A DNA stretch of 64,000 bases from an uncultured Porticoccus sp. (GCA_905181945.1 CAJIZZ010000007.1:1-64000), one strand, 5' to 3'; positions 25,797 to 36,047 are shown, numbered from the stretch's first letter. Notes: a model not told the origin generated them from the sequence alone. Numbers and translations: made by a program.

Positions 25797-26654
25797 ATGA
25801 GTATAGTTTTTTTGAACCATGCTTATCTTCCTGCGGAGGAAGCTAAAATATCACCAATGGATAGAGGGTTTCTGTTTGGGGACAGTATTTACGAGGTGTT
25901 GCCCTCATACAACGGCGAGATAATTGGATTTAACCTTCACATCAATCGCTTGAATAGGAATATGTCTGCAATAGGCATTAGATTGGAATGGCCTCATGAC
26001 GAATGGATGAAGGTGTGTAAAGCCCTTCTTGAAAAGAATGGTCTTGGTAATTTGGGCATTTACTTGCAAGTAAGTCGAGGCACAGCTCCTGTACGTTCGC
26101 ATGCTTATACAAAAGATATTGATCCAACAGTTTTTGCTTTTTCTTTTGAAATTAATCCGGAACAGTCGGCAAGCAAGTCGAAGGTGACCCCTTACAAAGT
26201 GGCTACAAGCCTCGATCTTCGGTGGGCTCGTTGTCAAATTAAGTCTACGGCATTATTAGGCAATGTTATGCATTTCCAACACGGACATCAAAAAGGTTTT
26301 AACGAGACGCTGCTTTATAATGACCACAATGAATTGACAGAGGGCAGTACCTGTAATGCCTACATAGTTAAAAATGGAGTAATCTCTACACCATCGCTAG
26401 ATAACCACGTTTTACCAGGAGTTACCCGACACATCTTACTGGATCTTTTGCGAAGAAATGACTCCATGCAAATTGAGGAGCGAGTTATTTTAATGGATGA
26501 GGTGTTTGCTGCTGACGAGGTTTGGGTGACTAGTTCTTCTAAAGAGATAATTCCAGTTATTGAGGTTGATGGCAAGACAATCGGAAACGGTGAGGTTGGA
26601 GACGTATGGTTGGCCGCGCAAAAAATTTACTCTATCGGGAAAAGAGGCTATTAA
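25797..26654 (+). CDS. D-amino acid (D-alanine) aminotransferase, class IV
   Basis: A 285-residue fold-type IV PLP enzyme. The first domain has RGFLFGDSIYEVLPSYNG, the PLP-lysine is in IKSTALLGNVMHFQ (about residue 150), and the cofactor Glu is in LTEGSTCNAYIV (about 181). The start DRGFLFGDSIYE and the loop DLRWARCQIKS follow D-alanine aminotransferase (Dat) rather than branched-chain IlvE, though 4-amino-4-deoxychorismate lyase (PabC) is a related alternative. It sits directly upstream of alanine racemase, which supports D-alanine metabolism such as D-glutamate formation. Substrate is inferred. Confidence 0.8.
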   Translation: MSIVFLNHAYLPAEEAKISPMDRGFLFGDSIYEVLPSYNGEIIGFNLHINRLNRNMSAIGIRLEWPHDEWMKVCKALLEKNGLGNLGIYLQVSRGTAPVRSHAYTKDIDPTVFAFSFEINPEQSASKSKVTPYKVATSLDLRWARCQIKSTALLGNVMHFQHGHQKGFNETLLYNDHNELTEGSTCNAYIVKNGVISTPSLDNHVLPGVTRHILLDLLRRNDSMQIEERVILMDEVFAADEVWVTSSSKEIIPVIEVDGKTIGNGEVGDVWLAAQKIYSIGKRGY

Positions 26655-26737
26655 GATAGTTAGCTTTTCTATTTTTATGTAAGCTCGCTTATGCGATAAG
26701 TGTCTATAAACGGTTGCGAAGGAGTGTTACCTGCATT

Positions 26738-27832
26738 ATGTCTCGTCCCACTAAAGCATTAATTGATCTGGATGCATTGAGATATAATTGCAGTCTAGCC
26801 AACAGCCTGTCTCCTTGCTCTAAAACGATGGCAGTTATTAAGGCTGATGCATATGGACATGGCGCGCTAGCTGTTGCTCAAGCCCTTAAGGATGTTGTGG
26901 CAGCTTTTGGCGTTGCTTCGACAGAAGAGGCCGTCGAGCTTCGTGACGGTGGGGTTAAAAATCCAATTCATTTACTTGAAGGCACATTTTCTGATGATGA
27001 GGTTATGCTCGCCTCAAAATATGGATTTTCTCTTTCATTAGTCAATGAAAGCCAAAAACGAGCCATACTTGGCGCCAAACTCCCTTCCCCGTTAGATGTT
27101 TGGATTGATGTTGATACAGGGATGCATCGTCTTGGTATAGCCCCAAAAGATTTGCTAACCACCTATCAAGAGCTATTGGCTTCAAGTAATGTGACAAAAA
27201 ATATTGTTTTGGCTACCCACTTTGCTTGTGCTGATGATGCAAATAATGACTTCACAGCAATACAGTTAGCTCGCATTAATGAAGCAATGAATGGGCTCTC
27301 CGTGCCTACCAGTTTTGCTAATTCAGCAGGGTTGCTGGACTGGCCACAAACGAGATCAGACTGGAATCGATTGGGTCTCATGCTTTATGGAAGTTCACCA
27401 TTTACATCACATCAGGATGAATCCACTACCTTGCAACCAGTAATGACGCTAAGGTCTGAAGTTATTGCTCTTCGTTCTATCGAAGCCGAAGAAACGGTTG
27501 GCTATGCCGCCACTTGGACAGCTCGCCGTCAGACAATTATTGCTACTGTGGCAATAGGTTATGGCGATGGCTATCCCCTTAGTGCATCAAATGGTACGCC
27601 GGTATTGATTCGCGGACAACGATGCCCCTTAGCTGGCAGGGTCTCCATGGATATGATTACGGTAGATGTAACAGATCTTCCATCTGTAGAGATGGGAGAT
27701 GAAGTTATTCTTTGGGGGAAAGAGCTCTCTGTTAATGAGATTGCCGAAAGCTCTGGCACTATTAGTTATGAGTTACTCGCACGGATGCCTTCTCGCACCC
27801 CTCGATTTTATACGGAAGATTATACTAGGTAA
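26738..27832 (+). CDS. alr: Alanine racemase
   Basis: A 364-residue PLP enzyme that interconverts L- and D-alanine for peptidoglycan. The PLP-lysine is in [13 protein letters not shown] (about residue 35), and the second catalytic Tyr is in AIGYGDGYP (about 266). The Arg in LYGSSPF region and the VDTGMHRLG motif are intact. The ATG at 26738 is used; AAGGAG lies 13 bases before it, and the in-frame TTG at 26714 lies on the wrong side of it. The gene overlaps the convergent purC end by eight bases. Confidence 0.95.
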   Translation: MSRPTKALIDLDALRYNCSLANSLSPCSKTMAVIKADAYGHGALAVAQALKDVVAAFGVASTEEAVELRDGGVKNPIHLLEGTFSDDEVMLASKYGFSLSLVNESQKRAILGAKLPSPLDVWIDVDTGMHRLGIAPKDLLTTYQELLASSNVTKNIVLATHFACADDANNDFTAIQLARINEAMNGLSVPTSFANSAGLLDWPQTRSDWNRLGLMLYGSSPFTSHQDESTTLQPVMTLRSEVIALRSIEAEETVGYAATWTARRQTIIATVAIGYGDGYPLSASNGTPVLIRGQRCPLAGRVSMDMITVDVTDLPSVEMGDEVILWGKELSVNEIAESSGTISYELLARMPSRTPRFYTEDYTR

Positions 27833-28928
27833 TCAAACCATATTCTTTTCTGAGTATTTCTATGATCTCAGTCTTGGGATTCTCTGATAGACCTATTTTT
27901 TCACCGGTAATCTTTTCGGCAATAGAAGCATAAGTTTTTGATACAGCCATTAGCATTTCTTCTGGCAGTTCGGTGTCTCTAGCAATGGCTTGGCGCTCAT
28001 CCATACGATCTTTATTTAATAATATATCAGGATCAGGGAAATAGTTAAGCAGTAACTGACGAAAATCTTCCTTTGAATTTTCTATTATTTTTCCATCTCT
28101 GTAGCTGGGCCCATCCCAAATTCTTGAAGAATCAGGCGTACCAACTTCATCCATATAGATTAGCTTCTCGTTTCCTTTTTTGTCTGTAATGTAACCAAAT
28201 TCAAATTTTGTATCCACAAAAATTTGATCTAACTTAGCTAGTTCAGCACTTATGACATCAAAACCCTGCGTTAGCAATGTCTCATAAAGATTGATATCAG
28301 AGATATTTTTAAAATTTAAAGCTTGATAGTTAGAAGTCATATCAGCCCGAGTGATGTTGACATCATCTATTTCAGGTATACCCGGCAGGCCTTTTAAAAT
28401 TCCTTTGGTTGATGGTGTAATCAAAAGCTCAGCGAGTCTCTGGTCTTTTTTTAGTTCATTTTTAATCTGGATCCCGCAAAATTCACGCTCACCTTTAGAA
28501 TATGCCCTCCACATAGAGCCAGTAATATATTGCCTGCATATGGCTTCAATCATTAAAGGCTTTGCTTTTTGTACTATCCAGACAAAGGGGTGGGGAATAT
28601 CAAGAATATGGCTATCAGCTAAATTTTTTTCGCGGAACAACTTGAACCAATGATTAGAAATAGCATTAAGCGAGGCCCCTTTCCCTGGCACTCCGTTCAT
28701 CTCTTTCTCTCCATGCCAAATACAGTCAAAAGCAGAAATTCGATCGCTAATTACCATGACTGCTAGTGGAGCATCAGGGGCTAAATTGTAGCCCTTTTCT
28801 TCTATTAGTCGCTGACTATCTTCGGGTGTGAGTGAATAGACTGAACGGACTTTTCCGCTATGAATTGGTCTATCTGTGCGTATGGGCAGATCATTGTTAA
28901 TAGCTAGTATTTTGTCAGCAAGGGCCAC
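27825..28928 (-). CDS. purC: SAICAR synthase (phosphoribosylaminoimidazole-succinocarboxamide synthase), long form
   Basis: Adds aspartate to CAIR in purine synthesis. The 367-residue form is the long type found in Vibrio and Shewanella rather than the 237-residue E. coli form. Recognisable parts are [46 protein letters not shown] and [10 protein letters not shown]. The start is GTG at 28928 with AGGATG upstream. In Pseudomonas a purC follows the dapA-bamC-MBL genes; here it is separate and next to alr. Confidence 0.95.
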   Translation of the reverse strand: MALADKILAINNDLPIRTDRPIHSGKVRSVYSLTPEDSQRLIEEKGYNLAPDAPLAVMVISDRISAFDCIWHGEKEMNGVPGKGASLNAISNHWFKLFREKNLADSHILDIPHPFVWIVQKAKPLMIEAICRQYITGSMWRAYSKGEREFCGIQIKNELKKDQRLAELLITPSTKGILKGLPGIPEIDDVNITRADMTSNYQALNFKNISDINLYETLLTQGFDVISAELAKLDQIFVDTKFEFGYITDKKGNEKLIYMDEVGTPDSSRIWDGPSYRDGKIIENSKEDFRQLLLNYFPDPDILLNKDRMDERQAIARDTELPEEMLMAVSKTYASIAEKITGEKIGLSENPKTEIIEILRKEYGLIT

Positions 28929-29055
28929 TCTAAATCATCCTATTTTGTTATCTTTTTGGTTATTCTTCTCATAATTGAGTTTTTTGGCACGAAATTCTAC
29001 CAGATGATGCTTGCGTTGTTACATATTTCGACCTCTTGGCGCTAAAATTAAGAAT

Positions 29056-29451
29056 CTAGCTTGGCCTGACCGCATATTGCCCACTGCCTTGTAGAAAAAT
29101 TATTACTGCTCCAATAAGATAAAAGCCCTGAAGCTCTAGAGCCCAACCACCATAATTGTCGGTTTGTAACAACTGATGGCTATGAAATAGAAGAATGGCA
29201 AATATCATATTAATAGCTATTATAAATGCTCCGACGCGTGTCTTAATGCCAATGATGATCATCAGGGGAGCAAGCACCTCGCCTAAGTAGACACCGTAAG
29301 ACAGGAGAGGATGCAGGTTAAAATCTGCTAGATTTTCTCCTATTTTTTCGATTGATGAAGGGTCTATTATTTTATCTATACCGTGAAATAGGAGCAATAT
29401 TCCCACAGCTAAACGCAGGGATAACTTGGCGAGAGATTCACTATGAAGCAT
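29056..29451 (-). CDS. DoxX family membrane protein
   Basis: A 131-residue protein with four membrane segments: LAVGILLLFHGIDKII, LSYGVYLGEVLAPLMIIIGI, VGAFIIAINMIFAILLFHSH and ELQGFYLIGAVIIFLQ. The RLAVGILLLFHGIDKIIDP and GEVLAPLMIIIG elements are typical of the DoxX/YqjF group. Family members occur in oxidative-stress and thiosulfate systems, but none of those functions can be assigned here. It diverges from fabV. Confidence 0.8.
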   Translation of the reverse strand: MLHSESLAKLSLRLAVGILLLFHGIDKIIDPSSIEKIGENLADFNLHPLLSYGVYLGEVLAPLMIIIGIKTRVGAFIIAINMIFAILLFHSHQLLQTDNYGGWALELQGFYLIGAVIIFLQGSGQYAVRPS

Positions 29452-29642
29452 GGCTTTACCTTATCTTAGAGCTAAAAATTTATGTTGAGGTGTTAGTTTT
29501 ATTGAAAAAGAGAATTTTTGCTAGACCATTTTTTATTTTTTTAGGGTGACCTGATGTCTTGGTGGTCATATCACTACAAGGTATCATAGTACCTCATTTA
29601 ACTGACAATATGCCTGCTTGGGTATTTCCGTGGAGATTGAGA

Positions 29643-30830
29643 ATGATTATCAAGCCAAAAGTTCGTGGATTTATGTGTATTACTACGCATCCGTTAGGCT
29701 GTGATGCGAATGTCAAAGAGCAAATTGACTACATTAAAGGTAAGGGGTCTTTTTGCGGACCAAAACGCGTATTGGTAATTGGATCCTCCACAGGATATGG
29801 ATTAGCTGCTCGTATTGGTGCTGCATTTGGAAGCGGTGCTGCTACTCTGGGGATATTTTTCGAAAAAGAAGGTAGTGAGAAAAAAACTGGAACAGCTGGT
29901 TGGTACAATTCAGCTGCTTTTCACAAGTATGCTGAATTGGATAATTTGTATGCTAAAAGTATTAATGGGGATGCATTTTCTGATGAGATCAAGCAAAAAA
30001 CAATTGAAATCATTAAAGCTGATCTTGGTCAGATAGATCTTGTTATTTACAGCTTGGCATCCCCCCGCAGACAGCATCCAAAAACTGGCGAGGTGTTTAA
30101 TTCGACACTGAAACCCATTGGAAAAAATGTTACGTTGCGTGGTATTAATACTGATAAAGAAGAAATACAAGAGTTTAGCCTTGATGCTGCTAGTGAAGAA
30201 GATATTGATCAAACTGTTGCAGTGATGGGGGGCGAGGATTGGGAAATGTGGATGAAGTCACTCAATGATGCTGGAGTTTTGGCTAAAGATGCTAACACTA
30301 CGGCATTTACTTATGTGGGCGAAAAAGCTACATGGGACCTTTATTGGAATGGCACTATTGGGCGCGCTAAAAAAGATTTAGATAAAAAAGTAGAGGGTAT
30401 TCGAGCGATGCTTTCTGTTACAGGAGGGGATGCTCGAGTGTCAGTTTTGAAGGCTGTGGTCACTCAAGCCAGCTCTGCAATTCCAATCATGCCTCTTTAT
30501 CTTTCACTATTGTTTAAGGTGATGAAGGAAAATGGTACTCATGAAGGCTGCATTGAGCAGCTCTATCGACTTTACACAGAGTGCCTTTACGCTGCGGAAC
30601 CTCGTTTAGATGCAGAAGGTCGATTAAGAGTTGACGAGTTAGAGCTTCGTCCTGAAGTGCAGGAGAAGGTCGCAAATGCTTGGATTAAGGTCACTACAGC
30701 CAGTCTGCCTGAACTTGCTGATTTCAAGGGATATAAAAGTGAGTTCCTTAAATTATTTGGTTTCGGTGTAGCGAGTATTGATTACGATGTCGATGTTGAT
30801 CCTGTGGTTGAAATAAAAAATTTAGTTTGA
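29643..30830 (+). CDS. fabV: Trans-2-enoyl-ACP reductase FabV
   Basis: Last reduction of the fatty acid elongation cycle, NADH-dependent. The 395-residue protein begins [24 protein letters not shown], which fixes the ATG at 29643 (GGAG seven bases upstream) rather than an in-frame start at 29559. The Rossmann part is [16 protein letters not shown], and the catalytic Y-x8-K is in [25 protein letters not shown] with VYS-type motif [10 protein letters not shown]. FabV is long and is the triclosan-resistant ENR. No fabI is seen in this window. Confidence 0.96.
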   Translation: MIIKPKVRGFMCITTHPLGCDANVKEQIDYIKGKGSFCGPKRVLVIGSSTGYGLAARIGAAFGSGAATLGIFFEKEGSEKKTGTAGWYNSAAFHKYAELDNLYAKSINGDAFSDEIKQKTIEIIKADLGQIDLVIYSLASPRRQHPKTGEVFNSTLKPIGKNVTLRGINTDKEEIQEFSLDAASEEDIDQTVAVMGGEDWEMWMKSLNDAGVLAKDANTTAFTYVGEKATWDLYWNGTIGRAKKDLDKKVEGIRAMLSVTGGDARVSVLKAVVTQASSAIPIMPLYLSLLFKVMKENGTHEGCIEQLYRLYTECLYAAEPRLDAEGRLRVDELELRPEVQEKVANAWIKVTTASLPELADFKGYKSEFLKLFGFGVASIDYDVDVDPVVEIKNLV

Positions 30831-30883
30831 GCTTAAGTTACCTATAGAACCTATTAATCTTGCAAGTATATTTTTGGTGATTA

Positions 30884-31813
30884 ATGAAAAGTAAGCAGCA
30901 GCTTATGTGGAGGCATTTCCACCCCAGACTGTGGCTAACATGGCTTGGATTTGGGTGTTGGAGGCTGGTTGTAATCCTCCCCTATCCTGTAATGATGGGG
31001 CTAGGGCGGCAGCTAGGATTATTTCTGCATTTTGTTGGCGGCTATCGTTATGAGATAGCAAAAATTAATTTGACACTCTGTTTTCCAGATATGCCGGAAG
31101 CAGCTCGTCTGCAACTCTTGCGTGATAATTTCGTTAGCTACGGCATGGCATTTTTTGAAGTTGGAATCGCTTGGTGGTGGCCCACAAAACGATTGAAAGA
31201 TATTACTCATGTGGAGGGGGTGGAGCATATTCATGCCCTGCAAAGTCAGGGTGCCCTATTAATGGCTGTTCATTACACAACTCTCGAGGTCGGAGCTTCG
31301 GCTCTTATGATAAGACATGGAATTGATGGTATGTATCGTCCGCACAAAAACATTGTTTATGATTATTTTCAGAAAAAAGGCCGGCTTGTAAGAAATTCAG
31401 AATCTGAGGTCTATACGCGCGATGATGTCCGGGGAATATTGAAAGGTCTGCGACAAGGAAGAATTATTTGGTATGCCCCAGACCAGGATTATGGCCCTAA
31501 GCAGAGCGTGTTTGCCAATTTTTTTAGCATGAAGGCGGCCTCTGTAGCGGCAACTGCCAAATTTGCGACATTGGGTAATGCTGCCGTACTTCCTTTTTCC
31601 CATGTAAGATTACCCAACAACAAGGGGTATAAGGTTGTAGTGCATCCACCATTGAAAAATTTTCCATGCGATGATGAAGTGGCTAGCGCGGAAATGATTA
31701 ATAGGAGGGTTGAAATTATGATTCTCGAACAACCTGACCAATATTTGTGGGCGCATAGAAGATTCAAGACGCGCCCATCGGGAGAATTAAGACCATACCC
31801 CAAGAAAAGATAA
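30884..31813 (+). CDS. Lipid A late acyltransferase, LpxL/HtrB-like
   Basis: A 309-residue inner-membrane acyltransferase of the LpxL/LpxM family, which add secondary acyl chains to lipid A. One N-terminal hydrophobic segment (LTWLGFGCWRLVVILPYPVMMGLG) precedes the catalytic H-x4-E motif in MAVHYTTLEVGA. The region RQGRIIWYAPDQDYGPKQSVFANFF and the ending EQYLWAHRRFKTRP (seen as DQYLWAHRRFKTRPSGE) are typical. It follows fabV after 53 bases; LpxL and LpxM cannot be told apart here. Confidence 0.9.
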   Translation: MKSKQQLMWRHFHPRLWLTWLGFGCWRLVVILPYPVMMGLGRQLGLFLHFVGGYRYEIAKINLTLCFPDMPEAARLQLLRDNFVSYGMAFFEVGIAWWWPTKRLKDITHVEGVEHIHALQSQGALLMAVHYTTLEVGASALMIRHGIDGMYRPHKNIVYDYFQKKGRLVRNSESEVYTRDDVRGILKGLRQGRIIWYAPDQDYGPKQSVFANFFSMKAASVAATAKFATLGNAAVLPFSHVRLPNNKGYKVVVHPPLKNFPCDDEVASAEMINRRVEIMILEQPDQYLWAHRRFKTRPSGELRPYPKKR

Positions 31814-31934
31814 GACAAAAGATCACTGAAGGGCAGTTATACTAGTCAAAATCATCAGCAAATGCTTGTTCTGCTTGGTTGGTGTCAGTACCATAAGACT
31901 TTAAAATTTTTGTGAGCATGCATCGAGGAGCTAT

Positions 31935-32816
31935 ATGATCACCGGCAGCATTGTTGCTTTGGTAACACCCATGATTCCTAGTGGTCTTGAGATTGACTGG
32001 GATTCCCTTAAGGGCCTGGTCGAATGGCATATTCAACAGGGAACAAATGCTATTGTAGCGGTTGGAACTACAGGAGAATCGCCCACTCTCGATGTGCAGG
32101 AGCATATGGCGACCATTGCTGCTATTGTTGAAGATTCAGCTGGACGCGTCCCTGTAATTGCAGGCACTGGAGCAAACTGCACAAAGGAGGCCATCGAGTG
32201 GACGCATCGTGCTCAAGAGTCTGGTGCTGATGCCTGTTTGTTGGTGGCCCCTTACTACAACAAGCCAACTCAAGAAGGGCTTTATCTCCACCATAAAGCT
32301 ATTGCTGAGTCGGTAGATATACCGCAGATTTTGTACAATGTTCCAGGCCGAACTGCATGCGATATGCTTCCCAGTACAGTATGTCGTTTAGCGGAAATTG
32401 AAAATATTATTGGGATCAAAGATGCTACTGGTGACCTGGGTAGAGCGAGAGAACTTATTGAAACATGCCCCCCAGAGTTCGCTGTGTACTCTGGAGACGA
32501 TTCTACAGCAGTAGAGCTAATATTAATGGGCGGACATGGTAACGTATCTGTGACCGCTAATGTTGCGCCACGTCTAATGGCTGATATGTGCAGGCTTGCT
32601 TTGGCTGGGGTTACCGATGAAGCTCGCGATATAAATAAATTTCTTTCCTTAGTCCATGACGCTATGTTTGTTGAATCTAATCCGATTCCAGTAAAATGGG
32701 CTGTAGCTGAAATGGGGTTAATGAAACATGGCATTCGGTTACCTCTCACTGAACTATCACATGAGCTAAAAGCCCAGGTCTCCAAAGCATTGACATTAGC
32801 CGGGCTTTTGAATTAG
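31935..32816 (+). CDS. dapA: 4-hydroxy-tetrahydrodipicolinate synthase
   Basis: First committed step of the lysine/DAP branch: pyruvate plus aspartate semialdehyde. The 293-residue TIM barrel has [10 protein letters not shown] (about 41-51), the substrate-site Tyr in [13 protein letters not shown] (about 133), and the Schiff-base Lys in [13 protein letters not shown] (about 161). GAGGAG sits four bases before the ATG. bamC follows after 34 bases, then an MBL-fold gene, the same order as in Pseudomonas. Confidence 0.97.
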   Translation: MITGSIVALVTPMIPSGLEIDWDSLKGLVEWHIQQGTNAIVAVGTTGESPTLDVQEHMATIAAIVEDSAGRVPVIAGTGANCTKEAIEWTHRAQESGADACLLVAPYYNKPTQEGLYLHHKAIAESVDIPQILYNVPGRTACDMLPSTVCRLAEIENIIGIKDATGDLGRARELIETCPPEFAVYSGDDSTAVELILMGGHGNVSVTANVAPRLMADMCRLALAGVTDEARDINKFLSLVHDAMFVESNPIPVKWAVAEMGLMKHGIRLPLTELSHELKAQVSKALTLAGLLN

Positions 32817-32850
32817 CAAGAAAATTCTACAAAAAATTGGAGTATGATTA

Positions 32851-33900
32851 ATGGCATCAAACATAAAATTAGTGATGTTGATTTCAGCGGTGCTGGCTAT
32901 CACTTCTTGTAGCGGCAGCAATGCCCCAATACGCAATCGCGCTAATGACTATCTTCAATCTTCGGAAATTCCTCCCATGAAGGCGCCATCTGAAGCTGCT
33001 TTGGGTGAATTATATGTTGTTCCAGATATACCTGTTTCTGGGCTTCCGTTAAAATCGTTTAATGCTCCAAGACCTCAACCTCTCTCAGAAAAGCTATTTA
33101 CACAGACTGTCGACATAGTATCCTTCTCTGGCAAACGCTGGATTTCGATCAACAAGCCTCCTGCTGAGATTTGGCCTAGATTAAGAAGTATTTTGACGAG
33201 GAGCGCGGTCCCAACTGCAAAAATCGACCCCCCCAAAGGGATTTTGGAGACAGGATGGTTGGAGTTTAAAGACGATACTGAGTATAGCCATAGATTTCGT
33301 TTTGTTATTTTGCCGGGTGTCGGTGTTAGTAGTAGCGAGGTCAGAATAATCCAAATGCAGGCGCCTTTAGGGGCAGACGGCTCGATTGGTGAGTGGCCAA
33401 CAGGCTCAATGAACATCTCAAGAGAGAAGGAATTTACCGAGATAATAGCTAACGCAATGGCTGCTGACATCACCGGCAGTTCTGTATCGCTACTTGCTCA
33501 GAATATTGGAGGCGATTCAAAGGTCAATGTTATTGTTCCTAAAAATTCAGCACCTTATATCGAATTAAAATTAAATTATGCACGCAGTTGGAATAGCTTG
33601 CTGCAATCTCTTTCTTTGGGCGGGTTTTCCGTTGCAGGCCAAGATCAGTCGGAAGGGTATTTTTTGACAGATTTTGTCGAGGTGATTACGGTGAGTGAAG
33701 ATGAGTCAATACTTGGGCTAGTGAATACTTTTCTCGATAGCCGCAAGGAAGAAAAAGAGCCAGACGCCCTTAAGTATAAAGTAAAAGTTACACAGGAGAA
33801 AAATAGTGTTGAGGTGCGTATTACAGACAGAAATAATAAGCCTCTTGAACAGCTTTTAAGTATTAAATTGCTAAAAATTATACGTGGAAATCTTTCTTGA
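32851..33900 (+). CDS. bamC: Outer-membrane assembly lipoprotein BamC
   Basis: A 349-residue lipoprotein of the Bam complex. The signal peptide ends with the lipobox AITSC (Cys20), giving SGSNAPIRNRANDYLQSSEIPPM; the unstructured lasso-like stretch follows. The helix-grip N- and C-terminal domains are recognised by SGKRWISINKPPAEIWPRLRSILTRS and ELKLNYARSWNSLLQSLSLGGFSV. GGAG lies eight bases before the ATG. It sits between dapA and an MBL gene, the conserved Pseudomonas-like order. Confidence 0.9.
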   Translation: MASNIKLVMLISAVLAITSCSGSNAPIRNRANDYLQSSEIPPMKAPSEAALGELYVVPDIPVSGLPLKSFNAPRPQPLSEKLFTQTVDIVSFSGKRWISINKPPAEIWPRLRSILTRSAVPTAKIDPPKGILETGWLEFKDDTEYSHRFRFVILPGVGVSSSEVRIIQMQAPLGADGSIGEWPTGSMNISREKEFTEIIANAMAADITGSSVSLLAQNIGGDSKVNVIVPKNSAPYIELKLNYARSWNSLLQSLSLGGFSVAGQDQSEGYFLTDFVEVITVSEDESILGLVNTFLDSRKEEKEPDALKYKVKVTQEKNSVEVRITDRNNKPLEQLLSIKLLKIIRGNLS

Positions 33901-33903
33901 TTT

Positions 33904-34665
33904 ATGAGATTTTCTTCGTTAGGTAGCGGCAGCAAAGGAAACAGTACAGTCGTGCAATGTGACGACACTGTGATTCTGATTGATTGTGGGTTTTCGATAA
34001 AGGAAACAGAAAGAAGACTGGATTTTTTGGGGTTGCAGCCTGAAGATATAAATGCGATTGTAGTTACTCATGAGCATTCTGATCATATTCGAGGTGTTTT
34101 TCCTCTCGCAAAAAAATATAAAATTCCTGTAATGATGACTTCTGGAACGAGCAAGTTTTTAAAAGGCGACCCTCAAGCAGGCTTAACGCTAATTGATACC
34201 CACTCAGATTTTTTTATTGGAAAGCTTCAGATAACCCCTGTGCCTGTTGCGCATGATGCACGTGAGCCCGTTCAGTTTGTAGTTAGAGCGGAGGGCTTGA
34301 CTCTTGGGATTCTGACTGACTTGGGTACTGTAACGCGACATGTTATTGAGTGCTACAAGCAATGCGATGGGTTAATTGTGGAATCAAATCACGATATACG
34401 TATGCTTGCGAATGGACCCTATTCTAGTGCTCTGAAGAAAAGAGTGGGTGGTGCCTGGGGCCATTTGAATAACGCGCAAATGCTGTATTTTTTGAAAAAT
34501 ATACAGCTTTCTCAGTTACAGCAATTAGTGATTGGACATATTAGCCAGAAAAATAATAGCGTTTCTCTTGTAAGGGCAGCTATTTCTGAAGTAGGCAATC
34601 AACTTGCATCTATTTCTTACGCAACACAGGATGAGGGTTTTCTTTGGGTTAAGCTGAAAATATAG
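33904..34665 (+). CDS. MBL-fold metal-dependent hydrolase (YycJ/WalJ-like)
   Basis: A 253-residue metallo-beta-lactamase fold protein. The metal motif HEHSDH is in VVTHEHSDHIRGVF (about residue 56), with later ligands in HDAREPVQFVV, LGILTDLGTVT and VIGHISQKNNS. The start MRFSSLGSGSKGNST matches YycJ-type proteins, which are thought to act on nucleic acids (5'-3' exonuclease activity is reported for some). It starts three bases after bamC. Substrate here is unknown. Confidence 0.85.
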   Translation: MRFSSLGSGSKGNSTVVQCDDTVILIDCGFSIKETERRLDFLGLQPEDINAIVVTHEHSDHIRGVFPLAKKYKIPVMMTSGTSKFLKGDPQAGLTLIDTHSDFFIGKLQITPVPVAHDAREPVQFVVRAEGLTLGILTDLGTVTRHVIECYKQCDGLIVESNHDIRMLANGPYSSALKKRVGGAWGHLNNAQMLYFLKNIQLSQLQQLVIGHISQKNNSVSLVRAAISEVGNQLASISYATQDEGFLWVKLKI

Positions 34666-35189
34666 CATACAAATAAATAAGATTTTCTTGGGCGAACTAA
34701 GAGGCTTATAACTAGTTGTTTTGCTAACATTTTTTTATAGTATGAGAGGTTTTCCACAATCATACCGATTGCTTCTTATGATTTTTTAAACAACAACCTA
34801 AGTTATTGATATTAGAATTTAATTTTATAAGTTATTGTTTTTATTAAATATTTTTAGTTGATTAAAAAATGACCAATTTAACTTAGGCTCCCAAAGCGAG
34901 TGGCCCTTACTGAGTTTTATTGAGGTAATCCACAAAGTTATCCACAGATATTGTGGGTAACTTTACGGCATCAAAAAACAATAGATAATCAATAAAAATT
35001 CGATAGTTGTCTCTCCTGGGGTTTGCGGATTAGTGCTAAATTTCTCTCTATCCTTGTCCCCTGCGCGCAGGTTGGTTTTTGGGGTGAATATTTGTACTAT
35101 AAAATAAGTTATATCAGCGATAGTTTTCATGAAAAATATATTCTTTTTTCTTTACACATTACAGGTAAATAAAATTACAGCACTACAAA
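34666..35189. other. Gene-free AT-rich spacer with DnaA-box cluster
   Basis: A 524-base stretch without a credible ORF, the longest such gap in the right-hand two thirds. Its left half (34790-34870) is very AT-rich and repeats AAGTTATTG (34800, 34829), an element that recurs as AAGTTATCC at 34935. Its middle holds the DnaA-box-like 9-mers listed separately. The right part contains a CTGCGCGCAG palindrome (35061-35070) that I cannot assign. Confidence 0.7.
34750..34960. promoter_or_regulatory. Cluster of DnaA-box-like sites, candidate replication-related locus
   Basis: Four 9-mers match or nearly match the DnaA box TTATNCACA: TTTTCCACA (34750-34758), TAATCCACA (34926-34934), an exact TTATCCACA (34938-34946), and TGTGGGTAA (34952-34960, TTACCCACA on the minus strand). 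Three lie within 35 bases, next to an AT-rich stretch. This resembles an origin or a DnaA-titrating/reactivating site, but no dnaA, mnmG, rsmG or parAB gene adjoins it. Confidence 0.5.
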
Positions 35190-36014
35190 ATGAACTATTT
35201 TATGAATAAAAGTTGCATGCCCTTGTGCGTAACATTTTTGGATGGACTCGAATCTTCAGCTTGTGTAATTGCTGCAGATCTTAGTTTACCTGTCTTAGAA
35301 TACAAAAAAATTGATAAGATGAAGGATGGGACGATTCTGGTCCTAAGCCACCTTGGTTTAGCTATACAGGGGTTAGGTAAAAACTCTCCCGGACCTGTAC
35401 GTTGTGATTTTATTAACGGCACAGCAAATCACCGTCGTTTGTATGGGGGAGGAAAAAATCAAGATATCGCAAAAGCTGTAGGAGTATCAAATGGTGGATA
35501 TAAACCGTTTGTGGTAGACCTAACTGCTGGCTTAGGCGGTGACGGCTTTGTTTTAGCCTCATTGGGGGTAAAAATGTTAATGATTGAGCGAAATCCGGTA
35601 GTCTCGGCTCTGCTTCATGATGGGCTTGCTAGGGCAAGAAGCGAGGTAACGGATACAGGGACTGATTTGGAGAAAATATTGAAACGTATTTCTCTGGTGC
35701 ATGGAGATGCGGATTTTTACCTAAGGGGTCTCGAAGAAACATCGAGGCCTGATGTTTTTTATCTTGATCCTATGTTTCCATGTAGAGAAAAATCAAGCAA
35801 AGTAAAAAAAGAAATGCAACTACTGCACCAGTTGCTGGGGTCAGATGATGATGGATCCAGCCTCCTTGCTTTGGCAAAAGAAAAGGCAAGATACCGTGTT
35901 GTAGTGAAAAGATCAGCCCATGCACCATTTTTGGCGAATCAACAACCCGGGTATTCTCTGAAAGGAAAATCAACTAGATTTGATATTTACCCGCTAAAAA
36001 AATTACCTAGTTGA
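35190..36014 (+). CDS. rsmJ: 16S rRNA (guanine1516-N2)-methyltransferase RsmJ
   Basis: A 274-residue SAM-dependent methyltransferase acting on the 30S rRNA. The SAM site is DLTAGLGGDGFVLASLGVKMLMIERNP (about 110-136), and DVFYLDPMFPCREKSSKVKKEM (about 190) is the NPPY-like catalytic segment of RsmJ, with SRR-like ending STRFDIYPLKK. The start is uncertain: ATG at 35190 or ATG at 35217 (MPLCVTFLDGLE) would both work, and neither has a clear ribosome site. It converges with dapE. Confidence 0.9.
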   Translation: MNYFMNKSCMPLCVTFLDGLESSACVIAADLSLPVLEYKKIDKMKDGTILVLSHLGLAIQGLGKNSPGPVRCDFINGTANHRRLYGGGKNQDIAKAVGVSNGGYKPFVVDLTAGLGGDGFVLASLGVKMLMIERNPVVSALLHDGLARARSEVTDTGTDLEKILKRISLVHGDADFYLRGLEETSRPDVFYLDPMFPCREKSSKVKKEMQLLHQLLGSDDDGSSLLALAKEKARYRVVVKRSAHAPFLANQQPGYSLKGKSTRFDIYPLKKLPS

Positions 36015-36047
36015 AAAATACCGATTTTAAGCGACTGATTTTTGGTT

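Noticed and set aside
32282..32785. 167-codon minus ORF opposite dapA
   Set aside because: Antisense of a strongly recognised gene.
35061..35070. CTGCGCGCAG palindrome in the DnaA-box spacer
   Set aside because: Single 10-bp palindrome, no second copy or flanking signal; could be chance.
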